The notes under the pieces: model-generated | What the model saw: only the letters and a program-made list of their open reading frames with translations | Told to the model about the DNA's origin: nothing | Database searches by the model: none | Made by a program: the position numbers and the translations under genes | Part shown: one piece after another, positions 7,388 through 16,548 of the stretch | How positions within the stretch are numbered: the first letter of the stretch is position 1 | Layout of the letters: every line of letters begins with the position of its first letter | NCBI GenBank assembly: GCA_000992165.1 | Contig: LBTS01000015.1 | Span: 1 to 33,013 of the forward strand | From: Candidatus Moranbacteria bacterium GW2011_GWC2_37_8 | GTDB lineage: Bacteria; Patescibacteriota; Minisyncoccia; Moranbacterales; GWC2-37-73 | DNA: 33,013 nt | Direction of reading: 5' to 3'

Positions 7388-10180
7388 TTACGCAGCCAAT
7401 TTATATTCGCCAGATCTTCGCGCAAGAGTCATTATCCTATATGACCAGACTTTGAAATTTTCTGCTGGTTTCGGTTTGGTCACGTCCGAATTCGCATAAC
7501 CAATGATAAGATTCTTAGCTTTAGTAGAGAGTCCTTTTAAGCTATTATCAGGATCATTCAAAGCCTCGCGCACATTCATTCCTCCGAATTTCAAAATATT
7601 TGATTTTTTATTATCAAAGAAATCTCTTCCAATTTTGCTGAATGTCGCATTGTCTGGCATATCCAAAAGAGCTCGCATATGCTCCTGCGAATGTTTCATA
7701 ACTTCTCCCAATCTTCCAACCTCGTATGAAGGACCCCAATTGTATATATCACTATTAGCTGCCTTGGAGAGCGTATTAGCATATCCAAGATTTTCTCTAA
7801 AGTTTGGACTATTCGGATCAAGTTTCAGCAATTCACCACTCGCAACTGAACTAGCGATAGAATGTTTCTCGCTTTGAGCTGCAAGTTCAACTTTCTCGGC
7901 ATCGATAACTTCCTTATTCCATTGCTTATAAGTTTCATTATCAGTAGCTGCAACAGGTATCTTCAACCCTGCAGACTTGGTAGTAATCTTATCAACACTA
8001 GCGACATGTTTGGCAGCATGATGATGCGATGAATCATCAACAAATTTTATATCTTTGAATTCCATTTTTGGATGACCTTCATCATTCCATTTTATTTCAT
8101 AAGTTGTTCCTGGATGAATTCTGCTTAATTTAGCATAAGCTTGATCATATGTCATTCCATGTGTATTAGCATATTCTTTTGCTGCATCATGAAAAGTAAC
8201 CTCGGCAATATCACCAGCTTCAGCTTTATCAATACCATCATGACTTGTGATATGCTCCTTGAGACTCTTAATGAAACTATCATGTCGCATGCGTCCATGA
8301 GATCCACTTTCCGGCTGCTTGATTTCAACTGTTTCAACCTTAATCGAAGCATCTACTACGGGGGATCCAGCCTTTATTGATTCAACAGTAGATTTTTTCA
8401 ACCCCTCCGTTGATTTTGCGCCAACTTCATTCGCATGACCCGACTGTTCCGTAGTATTTACACCTCCATCTATTGGTGTATTTAGTTCTTTGGCGGTATT
8501 TGAAGTTTCGGGTATACCATTGCCAGTTTCCGTACTATGAAAATTTCCATCCTTTAGACGTTCCAGCTGTTCCAGGGAAGTTACGTTATTTGAATTTCCT
8601 ACTTTAAATCCTATACTTCTCTTATTAATATTATTAAAATCAATTGGCTTTTCTTCGACAACAGCTGTCGGAGTGGACTTTGTTGCCGTTTCTTTAGGTA
8701 ATTCTTGAGATGTATGTCCAAAAAAGTAATCCTTAACGCTATGATATGCGCCAGAAGTCAATTTTCCTACCCATGTGTCACCTAATTGTTCACCAGTAAA
8801 GCGAAGAACATCACTCGCCAAACCCGACCCAAGAAAAACTCCCACCACTGCTCCTTTTGCAAAATGTTTAAAATCCTTATTTCTGATTTCATTTATATAT
8901 TTACCCTCATCCCTAATTGCAATATCCCAGGTATTGCTTCTTAGGAGCTCGAATTTCTCCTCTTCGCTCATTTTTTCAATAGCTTTTTGAAATTGCATTT
9001 TTCTTTTTTCAATCTCATCTTTTCTATTGTTCTTATCTTTTGTTGCTGAACTTTCAGCAACAGCAAAGCCCGTCAATGAAGCCATTATCATTCTCCTGGC
9101 AAGCATAGTGCCAGTAATAGCACCAGCTGAAGCCACACCTACAGTTGCTGCTGCTGCGCCAACATATGCCAATCCAGCAAAAGCTGCTGCGACTCCAAGT
9201 TTTTTAGTCAAACTCCAAGACCTGTAATCCTTGGAGAATTCAACCACACCTTTTCTGAATATCTTCCCATCAAGATGCTCAGATCTGACATCATCATGCA
9301 TTTCAAGAACCTTCAGCTGTTGTTCAGCTAAAAATGATCCGTAGATATCAGCAATTTCAGCGTCGCTTGCATTTCGAAGTTTTGCTTCCGCAATTTGCGC
9401 GTCGCGAAGTTTCAGCAAGCTGTTATCATAGTATGCCCTATAGGCAGCCACATCCGCATCACTTTCAAGTGATTTCCTCTGTTCCCTGGTATAGATACTG
9501 GAATCAGTATTAAAATTAGCATCAAAATATTTCGCTCTATTTTCTTGGAGATCACTCTTGAAGGTACTTTCCGACCAAAAATATTCCCTGACTCTTTTCA
9601 GCGCGGTGTTTTTTTGATAATCAACCTCCAAATATTCTTTTCTGGCTTCCTCAACTTCCTTTTGCAAAGTTATTATTTCTTCTTGAGCTTTCAAAAGTTC
9701 TGCACTAATTGGCTTGTTGATACTTATTTCAGGATCAACTTCTGCATTTTCATCATTTAAGCGTTCTCGCTCTTTTTTACTTATCAAATAATCAACATGC
9801 CTATCCAATATTCTATTAATTTCATTTATTTCCTGATAAACTTCCGCCAAATCTTCCTTATTAAGCCCATTGAAATCAAATTCGTCGCTGCTTAGATAAA
9901 AATCGTAAATATTAAATCCAGGTGCATCAATATTTTTTTCTATTGCCTCCTCAGCAGCCGCTTGCCTCAAATCAATATCATGGAAAATACGTTCTTTTAT
10001 TTTCCGTGATTCAATTTCCATCCCACCATCTTTTTCTTCGGGTTCAACCGTCGCTAAAGATACTACTGGTTTTTCTTCTTCAATATCAACAGGAACGATT
10101 TTATTGAATCGTCCTTTAGCATTTTGCAATGCTTCTTTTCTGTTTTCATCAGCTATTTTAAGAATATCTCCTGACTCCAT
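7388..10180 (-). CDS. Large hypothetical protein with central hydrophobic Ala/Gly segment
   Basis: Not recognised; 930 aa. The first ~320 residues are acidic and helix-rich, with coiled-coil stretches such as ELLKAQEEIITLQKEVEEA. Residues about 327-375 form an Ala/Gly-rich hydrophobic region able to make two membrane helices, and a weaker hydrophobic stretch with GAVVGVFLGSG lies near 440. The middle (about 470-620) is low-complexity Ser/Thr/Asn-rich and probably disordered. The C-terminal part is helical and ends in KVWSYRIMTLARRSGEYKLAA. It shares orientation with the ATPase and with the following 523-aa protein, 53 bases away. This suggests a multi-component envelope-associated assembly, which is inference. 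The start ATG at 10180 gives MESGDILK; no Shine-Dalgarno is visible. Confidence 0.7.
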   Translation of the reverse strand: MESGDILKIADENRKEALQNAKGRFNKIVPVDIEEEKPVVSLATVEPEEKDGGMEIESRKIKERIFHDIDLRQAAAEEAIEKNIDAPGFNIYDFYLSSDEFDFNGLNKEDLAEVYQEINEINRILDRHVDYLISKKERERLNDENAEVDPEISINKPISAELLKAQEEIITLQKEVEEARKEYLEVDYQKNTALKRVREYFWSESTFKSDLQENRAKYFDANFNTDSSIYTREQRKSLESDADVAAYRAYYDNSLLKLRDAQIAEAKLRNASDAEIADIYGSFLAEQQLKVLEMHDDVRSEHLDGKIFRKGVVEFSKDYRSWSLTKKLGVAAAFAGLAYVGAAAATVGVASAGAITGTMLARRMIMASLTGFAVAESSATKDKNNRKDEIEKRKMQFQKAIEKMSEEEKFELLRSNTWDIAIRDEGKYINEIRNKDFKHFAKGAVVGVFLGSGLASDVLRFTGEQLGDTWVGKLTSGAYHSVKDYFFGHTSQELPKETATKSTPTAVVEEKPIDFNNINKRSIGFKVGNSNNVTSLEQLERLKDGNFHSTETGNGIPETSNTAKELNTPIDGGVNTTEQSGHANEVGAKSTEGLKKSTVESIKAGSPVVDASIKVETVEIKQPESGSHGRMRHDSFIKSLKEHITSHDGIDKAEAGDIAEVTFHDAAKEYANTHGMTYDQAYAKLSRIHPGTTYEIKWNDEGHPKMEFKDIKFVDDSSHHHAAKHVASVDKITTKSAGLKIPVAATDNETYKQWNKEVIDAEKVELAAQSEKHSIASSVASGELLKLDPNSPNFRENLGYANTLSKAANSDIYNWGPSYEVGRLGEVMKHSQEHMRALLDMPDNATFSKIGRDFFDNKKSNILKFGGMNVREALNDPDNSLKGLSTKAKNLIIGYANSDVTKPKPAENFKVWSYRIMTLARRSGEYKLAA

Positions 10181-10233
10181 GTCTTTAACTTGATTTTATT
10201 TTTGCAAATTATCTAAACTATCTAATTTCAATT

Positions 10234-11805
10234 TCAATTATGCTTTTCGATTTTAACAGGTTCAGATATAGGAATCTCCTTTAGGATATCAGCAATGAAA
10301 GCTTCTTTTCGAATGTCAGCTACAATTTTTTCCTGTTCAATTAATTCATCCAAAAAAGCAACGACTTCACCTTCAATAAAACTTTCCTGATATTCACTTC
10401 TTCTCTTTCCCCAGTTAGCATTTCCTTTTAATTTTTCCGCCAAACCATTTCTAAATTCGCTAGCCATTTCCAAAGCTGTTTTGAAATTTTCTTTTTCATT
10501 TTTAAGCTCCTGCTCCAATTCAACATCCTGAATAACTTCTTCGGGCGCATTCGACTGCGGTGATGACGGCAAAATAATATGGGCTCTTTCTTTTAATACT
10601 AATTCTTTTGCATCATCCAATAAATTCTTAATTTCTTGTCTATTTTTTTCAAGCAATAAATACAACTTCTTTTTATCTTCATTTGGATCTTCAATGCGCT
10701 TGGAAAGTTCTTGAAATTCCTTAACAATCGGATTGAAAAGACTTTCGCGAAGCGTGATTGCATCCATCTTATCCTCATCAGTGACAGCATGAGCCTCAAT
10801 TTCCAAAATCACATCAGTAAGCAATTCGCCTTTTTCTCGGCATTCAGCCAAAATAGTGTCGAAATCAATAGCACTTTCTTTGCTTGGCTCGGCTGATTTT
10901 ATTACCTCCTCTTGAGCAACTGATACTGGCGTGGCAGTATCCTTTTTTTCTGGCATTTCCGTATCATCAATAATTATCTTTTCTTCTCCCGCTTGGCTAT
11001 TGCTGATATTTAGCGGTATTGAAACTTCATCTATAATAAGTTTTTCCATTACCGAATTGTGAACCAAAACAGAAATCTCATCTTGTAAATCCTGTTGCAA
11101 GCGTGAATCTAATTTATCATGACGACGATTCAGAAAATCATTTTCTGCTGAACTTATTTTTCTCAAATCTTCCAATATACTATCCGTCAATACAAACTTC
11201 GTATTAGGATCAATCTCCTTAATATTGTTTTGATATATTGACCCTTTTTCAATTGCTCTTTTCAATGCGTCAATCTCTGCGTCTACCTGCCTAAATACAA
11301 AAGCCTGAAACATCAACTTGTTCAAATCTTCAACCGATAATTCACCAATCTTCGCTTCAATTTTTCTTACATAAGCATCGTCCAATACTACATCCTCACC
11401 TTTTCTCAACGTTTCCATGATATCAACCAAAATAAAATCATCTTCGATAATGTTCTTTCCAACCACGGAAGCGATATAAAAAAGCTCTGAATTCAGCAGG
11501 GTTTTATTTTTTATATTAGGCACTGCCAATTCTTCAACGCGCTTTTTCAATTCAACCGCCAATGCATCATTTAAAATTTTCTTTGCTTTTTTCTTTAATT
11601 CAACTTCTTGTTCTAGTTTTGACTCCGTAGAATTTTCAACATCACTTCTTTTTACTTTACTTTTTTTTCCATTATTTTCAATTCTAAAAACATCTTTTTC
11701 GTCATCATCATGTTCTTCTTTTTTATCTATCTTATCAAAAAACCTCCTGCGATTATTCATCGCAGTTGCCCTTAATCCTAATTTTCCTTCTTCAAACTCA
11801 GGCAT
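10234..11805 (-). CDS. Hypothetical acidic coiled-coil protein
   Basis: Not recognised; 523 aa with no membrane helix or signal peptide. It is very rich in Glu, Lys and Asp and almost entirely helical by pattern. It has a basic start (MNNRRRFFDKIDKKEEHDD), long heptad-like segments, a Pro/Thr/Ser-rich linker near residues 280-310, and a charged C-terminal helical region. It is the first gene after a good promoter box and lies 53 bases upstream of the 930-aa protein gene, so the two are probably co-transcribed. A cytoplasmic structural or partner role is inference. There is no usable Shine-Dalgarno; the ATG at 11805 is about 30 bases after the predicted transcription start. Confidence 0.68.
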   Translation of the reverse strand: MPEFEEGKLGLRATAMNNRRRFFDKIDKKEEHDDDEKDVFRIENNGKKSKVKRSDVENSTESKLEQEVELKKKAKKILNDALAVELKKRVEELAVPNIKNKTLLNSELFYIASVVGKNIIEDDFILVDIMETLRKGEDVVLDDAYVRKIEAKIGELSVEDLNKLMFQAFVFRQVDAEIDALKRAIEKGSIYQNNIKEIDPNTKFVLTDSILEDLRKISSAENDFLNRRHDKLDSRLQQDLQDEISVLVHNSVMEKLIIDEVSIPLNISNSQAGEEKIIIDDTEMPEKKDTATPVSVAQEEVIKSAEPSKESAIDFDTILAECREKGELLTDVILEIEAHAVTDEDKMDAITLRESLFNPIVKEFQELSKRIEDPNEDKKKLYLLLEKNRQEIKNLLDDAKELVLKERAHIILPSSPQSNAPEEVIQDVELEQELKNEKENFKTALEMASEFRNGLAEKLKGNANWGKRRSEYQESFIEGEVVAFLDELIEQEKIVADIRKEAFIADILKEIPISEPVKIEKHN

Positions 11806-11842
11806 TTAAATTATTTGAAAAATAATTTTATCTATTAACAAA

Positions 11843-11851
11843 ATTATACCA
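11843..11851 (-). promoter_or_regulatory. Extended -10 promoter for the 10234-11805 gene and downstream module
   Basis: On the minus strand the bases read TGGTATAAT, a perfect TATAAT (11843-11848) with extended TG. No good -35 box is seen at 16-18 bases. Transcription would begin near 11836, about 30 bases before the ATG. The remaining bases up to 11960 are AT-rich with no gene. Confidence 0.6.
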
Positions 11852-11963
11852 CAAAAAATAAAACAAAACCATAACTCATATGGATAATATAAAATAGTTT
11901 TTGAAAATAGTTTTTTCAATGTTATTTTAAAATTTAAAATTTTTATATTTATTTTTGAGAACG

Positions 11964-12000
11964 AAAAAAGCGCAGCAGGAATTTATCCTACTACGCTTTT
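11964..12000 (-). terminator. Terminator of the small GC-rich membrane protein gene
   Basis: Stem AAAAGCG-AG-AGGA with TCCT-CT-CGCTTTT around ATTTA, interrupted by two single mismatches. It is followed on the minus strand by six T. It lies 30 bases after the stop codon at 12030. Confidence 0.85.
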
Positions 12001-12029
12001 AGTCTCACCTCCTTTTTGGTTTTAAGTTT

Positions 12030-12653
12030 TTATCGTCTAACCTTGTCAGGCCAGTCGATTTTATCACTTATGAGCCAGACCCTTTCACCCCCATAGAAAT
12101 CACCATTCTTGTTAGGGAGGATCACTTCTGTTAAACCTTCGTGCTTCGGTGAGTCAGGATCCCCATCCAGATCCACCGCCTTTACCAGTGTTCCCTTCAG
12201 GACAAACGCGGTTTTCATAACCGGATCCTCAACATCTTTTCCACGCGAATCGTAGATGCCGGAATCCGCGTTTAGCACACCCTTGCTTCCTGTTTCACCT
12301 TCAGACCGAAGTGAGGCTTTGTTCAGGGTATTGACCACCGCCTTCTTCTTATTACCCAAATATCTATCCACGGCCTTATTAAAGTCAGGGTTCGATATTC
12401 CGATAGACAAAAAGATGAATGCGAATGGCAAAATTATGCAAGCCGCCCACAGCACGCCCCTGTTCAATGTAGTAACCTGAGCAGGAGTCAACAATGGACC
12501 AGCTGCTCCCGGAGCTGGCGCGAATGCACCCACAAGTGCAGCAGCAATAATACCAACCATGATGCCGCTCATGGTTGCGTTAGCCTGCGCTCCAAAAACT
12601 CCAAAAGCAACTATCAGAAAAACCGCTGTGAGATACTTTGCCATTGTGTTCAT
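12030..12653 (-). CDS. Small secreted/membrane protein with signal peptide, two membrane helices and a charged C-terminal domain
   Basis: Not recognised; 207 aa. An N-terminal signal peptide (MNTMAKYLTAVFLIVAFGV..., cut perhaps after AQANA) is followed by an Ala/Gly-rich hydrophobic helix, a PAPGAAGPLLTPAQ linker, a second helix containing AACIILPFAFIFLSIGI, and a ~110-residue soluble domain with FVLKGTLVKAV and GGERVWLISD, like a small beta barrel. The signal peptide plus two helices is loosely reminiscent of VirB2/TrbC pilins, but the soluble extension does not fit; this is only a suggestion. The start was chosen at 12653 because AGGAGG sits four bases upstream. Base composition is visibly richer in G+C than its neighbours (one 60-base line counts 53%). 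The good promoter, the rare consensus ribosome site and its own terminator suggest high expression or recent acquisition. Confidence 0.75.
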   Translation of the reverse strand: MNTMAKYLTAVFLIVAFGVFGAQANATMSGIMVGIIAAALVGAFAPAPGAAGPLLTPAQVTTLNRGVLWAACIILPFAFIFLSIGISNPDFNKAVDRYLGNKKKAVVNTLNKASLRSEGETGSKGVLNADSGIYDSRGKDVEDPVMKTAFVLKGTLVKAVDLDGDPDSPKHEGLTEVILPNKNGDFYGGERVWLISDKIDWPDKVRR

Positions 12654-12656
12654 ACC

Positions 12657-12662
12657 GCCTCC
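12657..12662 (-). promoter_or_regulatory. Consensus Shine-Dalgarno AGGAGG
   Basis: AGGAGG followed by CGGT and ATG fixes the start at 12653, rather than the longer reading frame reaching to 12800. Nearly all other genes here lack such a site. Confidence 0.8.
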
Positions 12663-12771
12663 TATAGCTTTAGTAAAGGTTAACTTCGATATGTAAATTC
12701 CAAATTTATTTTGTAAAAGAGCCTGTAATAGGCCTTTTTTGACCTCGCTACAGTTCATACTGTAACAATCA

Positions 12772-12800
12772 ATATTAGCACAATATTGAGCAAAAGTCAA
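12772..12800 (-). promoter_or_regulatory. Promoter of the small GC-rich membrane protein gene
   Basis: TTGACT (12795-12800) is followed after 17 bases by TAATAT (12772-12777). The predicted start near 12765 leaves a ~110-base leader that contains two small hairpins, ACAGT-ATGA-ACTGT and an AGGCC/GGCCT-type one. The long leader may hold regulation. Confidence 0.75.
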
Positions 12801-12874
12801 TAGCTAGGCAATACCCATTATTTCATGGCTTGAAATAGCCAAAAAATGAACATATTCCAAAAAACATAATTTAT

Positions 12875-12883
12875 TGCTATAAT
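12875..12883 (+). promoter_or_regulatory. Extended -10 promoter of the first GT-C glycosyltransferase
   Basis: TGCTATAAT is a perfect TATAAT with extended TG. The predicted start near 12890 leaves a leader of about 48 bases containing a GGGGGGTG run about 16 bases before the ATG, too far to be an ideal ribosome site. Confidence 0.65.
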
Positions 12884-12937
12884 GGAAGCAATATATTGCC
12901 CTTTTCTTTTAACTTGGGGGGTGATTAAAAAATAAAA

Positions 12938-14506
12938 ATGAAAATAAAACAAAAAAATATAATCTTCGGATTACTGCTCGCAATTCTCATCGCAGCTTTT
13001 GCACTCAGAGTCACTAATATCAAAAATATTCCTGCCGGAATTTATCCAGATGAAGCACAAAATGGTGTAGATGCGCAACTTGCAAACTCAACAGGAGAAT
13101 ATAAACTTTTTTACGAAAGTAATAATGGCCGCGAAGGTCTCTTCATCAACCTGCAAGCACTTTCCATAAAAACTTTTGGTCCGACAGAATTTGCACTCAA
13201 GCTATGGTCAATCATTTTCGGCACACTGACAGTGCTTGGTGTTTTCTTATTGACAAGTGAACTTTTCCAAAATAAAGTAGCCGGCCTAGTCGGAGCATAT
13301 CTTATTGCCTTTTCTTATTGGGCGATAAATTTCTCACGCATCGGTTTTAGAGCGATCATGGTTCCCTTCCTGCTTTCCTTTTCTTTCTACTTCCTCTTCA
13401 AGGGTCTTCGCACACGTAAACTTCATGACTTTATTATTGCAGGTTTGATTTATGGTCTTGGCGTTCATACATATATCGCCTTTCGAGTTTCTCCCCTGGT
13501 TTTAGTGGCACTATTTGCTTCGCTCATCATTACTCGCAAAAATTTCCTTGCCAATTATTGGAAACATGTGGCTGTTTTTTCTGCTGCAATGTTTATCGCA
13601 GCTGCACCGATGCTATTGGATTTCTTTGTCTGGAATCCCCAACATTATGCATCGCGTACAAGTGAAGTTTCCATTTTAAGCCCCGAAGTAAATCAAGGAC
13701 ATCTTGCCAGTTCTCTAGCTAAGACATTCGGACTTAGCGTTCAAAAATATTTCATCATGGGAGATTTGAATATGAGGCACAACTATGCTCCATACGCTCT
13801 GCTGAATCCGATTACTGGCGTTGCTTTTTTGATCGGTCTTATCTATGTCGCAAGCAAAGCGCTGCATCTTTTTTGGCTGCGCATCCGCAAGGGAGTTCGC
13901 GATGAAAAACTAGACGTCTATATTTTCCTGCTAGCTTGGTTTATTGCACTGCTTATTCCTGAATTTTTAGCAAATGAAGGAAATCCTCACGCGCTAAGAT
14001 CTATTGGCACACTTCCTGCAGTCATCATAATTTCAGTCATTCCATTCATGTGGATTTTGAAAAAATATAATTCTTTCGGACATGGCTTCAGAATTTTCAT
14101 CTTTTCAACAATGATTGCGGCTTTCGCTTTCATTGCACTTGCAGACCCAATAAAATATTTCTTCTATTTCGCCAACAGCCCAAAGCAACATGAGGTTTTC
14201 GATGCAAACTTGAGAGTTGTTTCCGATTACATAAGAGGCATCCCGCAAGGTCAAGAGAAATATATCATCACCGGCAGCATGCAGAGGCTGCCAATCAAAT
14301 ACTTAAATCCAACCATTTCAAACACATTTTATCTTTATCCCGGAGAAGTTGAATCTATTTCTCCAAGCAATCCTGACTCGGCAGTTTTCATTTTCACAGG
14401 TGCGGATTGGGACGCTATCAATTATCTTCGCACTAAGTATTCAACCCTGACTTTTCAAGAACATCGCAATTCATTTGGTGATACATTTTATACATTAAAA
14501 AAATAA
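12938..14506 (+). CDS. Membrane glycosyltransferase, GT39/ArnT-like (GT-C fold)
   Basis: A 522-aa polytopic membrane protein of the ArnT/PMT type, which transfers a sugar from a polyprenyl-phosphate donor to an acceptor on the outer face of the membrane. After the first membrane helix comes the conserved early-loop acidic pair in GIYPDEAQNG (Asp38-Glu39), the expected catalytic and metal site. This is followed by about ten hydrophobic helices, including AYLIAFSYWAINFSRIGFRA, typical of the family. A soluble C-terminal region of ~110 residues follows the last helix. Donor and acceptor cannot be read from the sequence. It is followed on the same strand by a second GT-C enzyme after a 94-base spacer of AACAATATAAC-type repeats, which suggests joint work on surface glycans. 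Confidence 0.82.
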   Translation: MKIKQKNIIFGLLLAILIAAFALRVTNIKNIPAGIYPDEAQNGVDAQLANSTGEYKLFYESNNGREGLFINLQALSIKTFGPTEFALKLWSIIFGTLTVLGVFLLTSELFQNKVAGLVGAYLIAFSYWAINFSRIGFRAIMVPFLLSFSFYFLFKGLRTRKLHDFIIAGLIYGLGVHTYIAFRVSPLVLVALFASLIITRKNFLANYWKHVAVFSAAMFIAAAPMLLDFFVWNPQHYASRTSEVSILSPEVNQGHLASSLAKTFGLSVQKYFIMGDLNMRHNYAPYALLNPITGVAFLIGLIYVASKALHLFWLRIRKGVRDEKLDVYIFLLAWFIALLIPEFLANEGNPHALRSIGTLPAVIIISVIPFMWILKKYNSFGHGFRIFIFSTMIAAFAFIALADPIKYFFYFANSPKQHEVFDANLRVVSDYIRGIPQGQEKYIITGSMQRLPIKYLNPTISNTFYLYPGEVESISPSNPDSAVFIFTGADWDAINYLRTKYSTLTFQEHRNSFGDTFYTLKK

Positions 14507-14600
14507 CTAATAAAAAGATAATTGTTAAATCGTCATATTGCTATATTATTATTAAATCCTTTAACAATATAACAATCTAGCCATTTAGCAATATAAATTC

Positions 14601-16451
14601 ATGGAAGATTTCCTAAAAAAGCACTACAAAAAAATTATTGTAGTGATAATGACATTTTTTGTCACAGTCAGCTTGCTTAATGCGAAAAATGACAGCGCGA
14701 CTTTCGATGAGGTAGCCCATATTCCAGCCGGGTATAGCTACATCCTAAAGCATGACACCAGACTGAATCCGGAACATCCGCCACTTCTCAAAGATTTAGT
14801 TGGAATCCCGCTTTCTTTTCTCGATCTTAACTTCGACACCAATAAACAATTTTGGACTGGCGAAGGACTACCTAGGATTTGGGATGATGGACAATGGGAA
14901 GCTGGGAAGCATCTTCTCTATGGAGCAGGAAATGATCCTGGTCAAATTCTTTTTTGGGCTCGTCTGCCAATCATATTAATTTCAGTGGCGCTTGGGCTTT
15001 TCCTTTTTATGTGGGGAAAAGAAATCGCAGGAACACTTGGAGGATTATTCGTGTTAACCTTATACGCCTTTGATCCAAATATCCTAGGGCACAATCATTA
15101 TGTCACAACCGACATTGGAATTGCGGCTTTTTTAACATTCGCTTTTTATTTCTTTCTCAAATTCATCAAGAATCCGTCCTGGAAAAATGTTTTATTGAGT
15201 GGTCTTTTTCTAGGATTAGTGAATCTTACTAAATTTTCTTCATTGATGGCCTATCCTATTCTTGTGCTTGTTTTAATTGGGTATCCGCTTATTAAAAAAA
15301 CATCTCACAGCAATGAAGAAAATTCGCAATTCATTCTTAGAGCTAAAGTGTTTTTCAGTTATCTTGCGAAAGGAATTATAATACTTTCAATTTCAATGGT
15401 GGTTGTTTGGATAGGATATTTCTTGAATACTTACAGGATGCCTCAAGAAGTCATCAATCGTCAGATAAATTTTTCTTTTCCAATTAGTGATCCTAATAAG
15501 CTGAGTCTCTACACAAATGAAGCGTTAACATTTTTGAATTCTTCAGATTATCTTCGCCCTATGGGAGAATATTTTCTGGGTGTCACTATGGTTTTCAAGC
15601 GTGTAGCTGGTGGAAATGGAACATATTTTCTTGAGAACGTTTCGAGTAAAGCTTCACCCATATATTTTCCATTGATATTCTTAATCAAGGAAACAATTCC
15701 ACTTCTTGCACTTATTGCTTTTTCTTTCATCTTCACCACTTCGCAAATATTCAAAACAACAATAAAATCAATAAGAATGAAGGGGTTGCGAAAGAAATTT
15801 CTGAGATTCTTGCAAACAGGAGTGACCGAATACACAATATTCAGTTTCATCGTTCTTTATTCATTCCTAAGCATTACTGGAAATTTAAATATTGGCTTTA
15901 GACATCTTTTTCCGATTCTTCCATTTCTATATATCCTGCTTACTAAAAAAGTATTCGATTTCTTCAAGAAAAAAAATCCAGCTGCCAGACATCAACTACA
16001 CGTGCTTTTATCTGTAATAATAGTTTGGATCATAGCGATTGCCGTATTTAGTTATCCTGGCTACGTTTCATATTTTAATGAAACTGTTGGTGGCAGCAAA
16101 AATGGATTCAAATATGTTACTGATTCAAACACTGATTGGGGACAAGACTTGAATAGGCTTAAGATTTTCATAAGCCAAAATCCTCAAATTGATAAGATTC
16201 GCGTTGATTATTTCGGAGGTGGAAATCCAGAATATTATCTTGGAGATAAATATATTTCTTGGTGGGATAGTAAGCGCCCAGTTGAAGCTGGATGGTATGC
16301 CATCTCAACCAATGCTCTGCAAACAAGCATCTATGACAAAAATAAAACGCCTGAAAACAACTACACCTGGACTAAGCAATTCCAGCCGGTAGCCATGATT
16401 GGAAATTCTATTTTGATCTTCAATGTCACAGCCCCTCCGATTCAGCCCTAA
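14601..16451 (+). CDS. Membrane glycosyltransferase, GT39/PMT-like
   Basis: A 616-aa polytopic protein of the same GT-C class. The first external loop carries FDEVAHIPAGYSY (Asp36-Glu37) and LNPEHPPLLKDL, both hallmark motifs of the dolichyl-phosphate-mannose/ArnT family. Multiple membrane helices follow. A soluble C-terminal domain with SYFNETVGGSKNG and TDSNTDWGQDL is shared by a bacterial subgroup often annotated as phospholipid carrier-dependent glycosyltransferases. It probably glycosylates a lipid or protein using polyprenyl-phosphate sugar. The 94-base spacer from the previous gene has no clear promoter. A terminator follows. Confidence 0.85.
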   Translation: MEDFLKKHYKKIIVVIMTFFVTVSLLNAKNDSATFDEVAHIPAGYSYILKHDTRLNPEHPPLLKDLVGIPLSFLDLNFDTNKQFWTGEGLPRIWDDGQWEAGKHLLYGAGNDPGQILFWARLPIILISVALGLFLFMWGKEIAGTLGGLFVLTLYAFDPNILGHNHYVTTDIGIAAFLTFAFYFFLKFIKNPSWKNVLLSGLFLGLVNLTKFSSLMAYPILVLVLIGYPLIKKTSHSNEENSQFILRAKVFFSYLAKGIIILSISMVVVWIGYFLNTYRMPQEVINRQINFSFPISDPNKLSLYTNEALTFLNSSDYLRPMGEYFLGVTMVFKRVAGGNGTYFLENVSSKASPIYFPLIFLIKETIPLLALIAFSFIFTTSQIFKTTIKSIRMKGLRKKFLRFLQTGVTEYTIFSFIVLYSFLSITGNLNIGFRHLFPILPFLYILLTKKVFDFFKKKNPAARHQLHVLLSVIIVWIIAIAVFSYPGYVSYFNETVGGSKNGFKYVTDSNTDWGQDLNRLKIFISQNPQIDKIRVDYFGGGNPEYYLGDKYISWWDSKRPVEAGWYAISTNALQTSIYDKNKTPENNYTWTKQFQPVAMIGNSILIFNVTAPPIQP

Positions 16452-16472
16452 GTGACTTCAATTCAATCAATT

Positions 16473-16508
16473 AAAAACACCCTGATTTATGTCATGGTGT
16501 TTTTAATT
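16473..16508 (+). terminator. Intrinsic terminator after the GT-C pair
   Basis: AAAAACACC (16473-16481) pairs with GGTGTTTTT (16496-16504), with an inner TGA/TCA pairing, followed by more T and A. It lies 21 bases past the stop codon. Confidence 0.85.
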
Positions 16509-16548
16509 TGAATGTGAGATAAAATTAAATTAAAAATTTTATGATTCA

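Noticed and set aside
12654-12800. N-terminal extension of the small GC-rich membrane protein to 256 aa
   Set aside because: The extension overlaps the promoter and leader, and AGGAGG at 12657-12662 marks the start at 12653.
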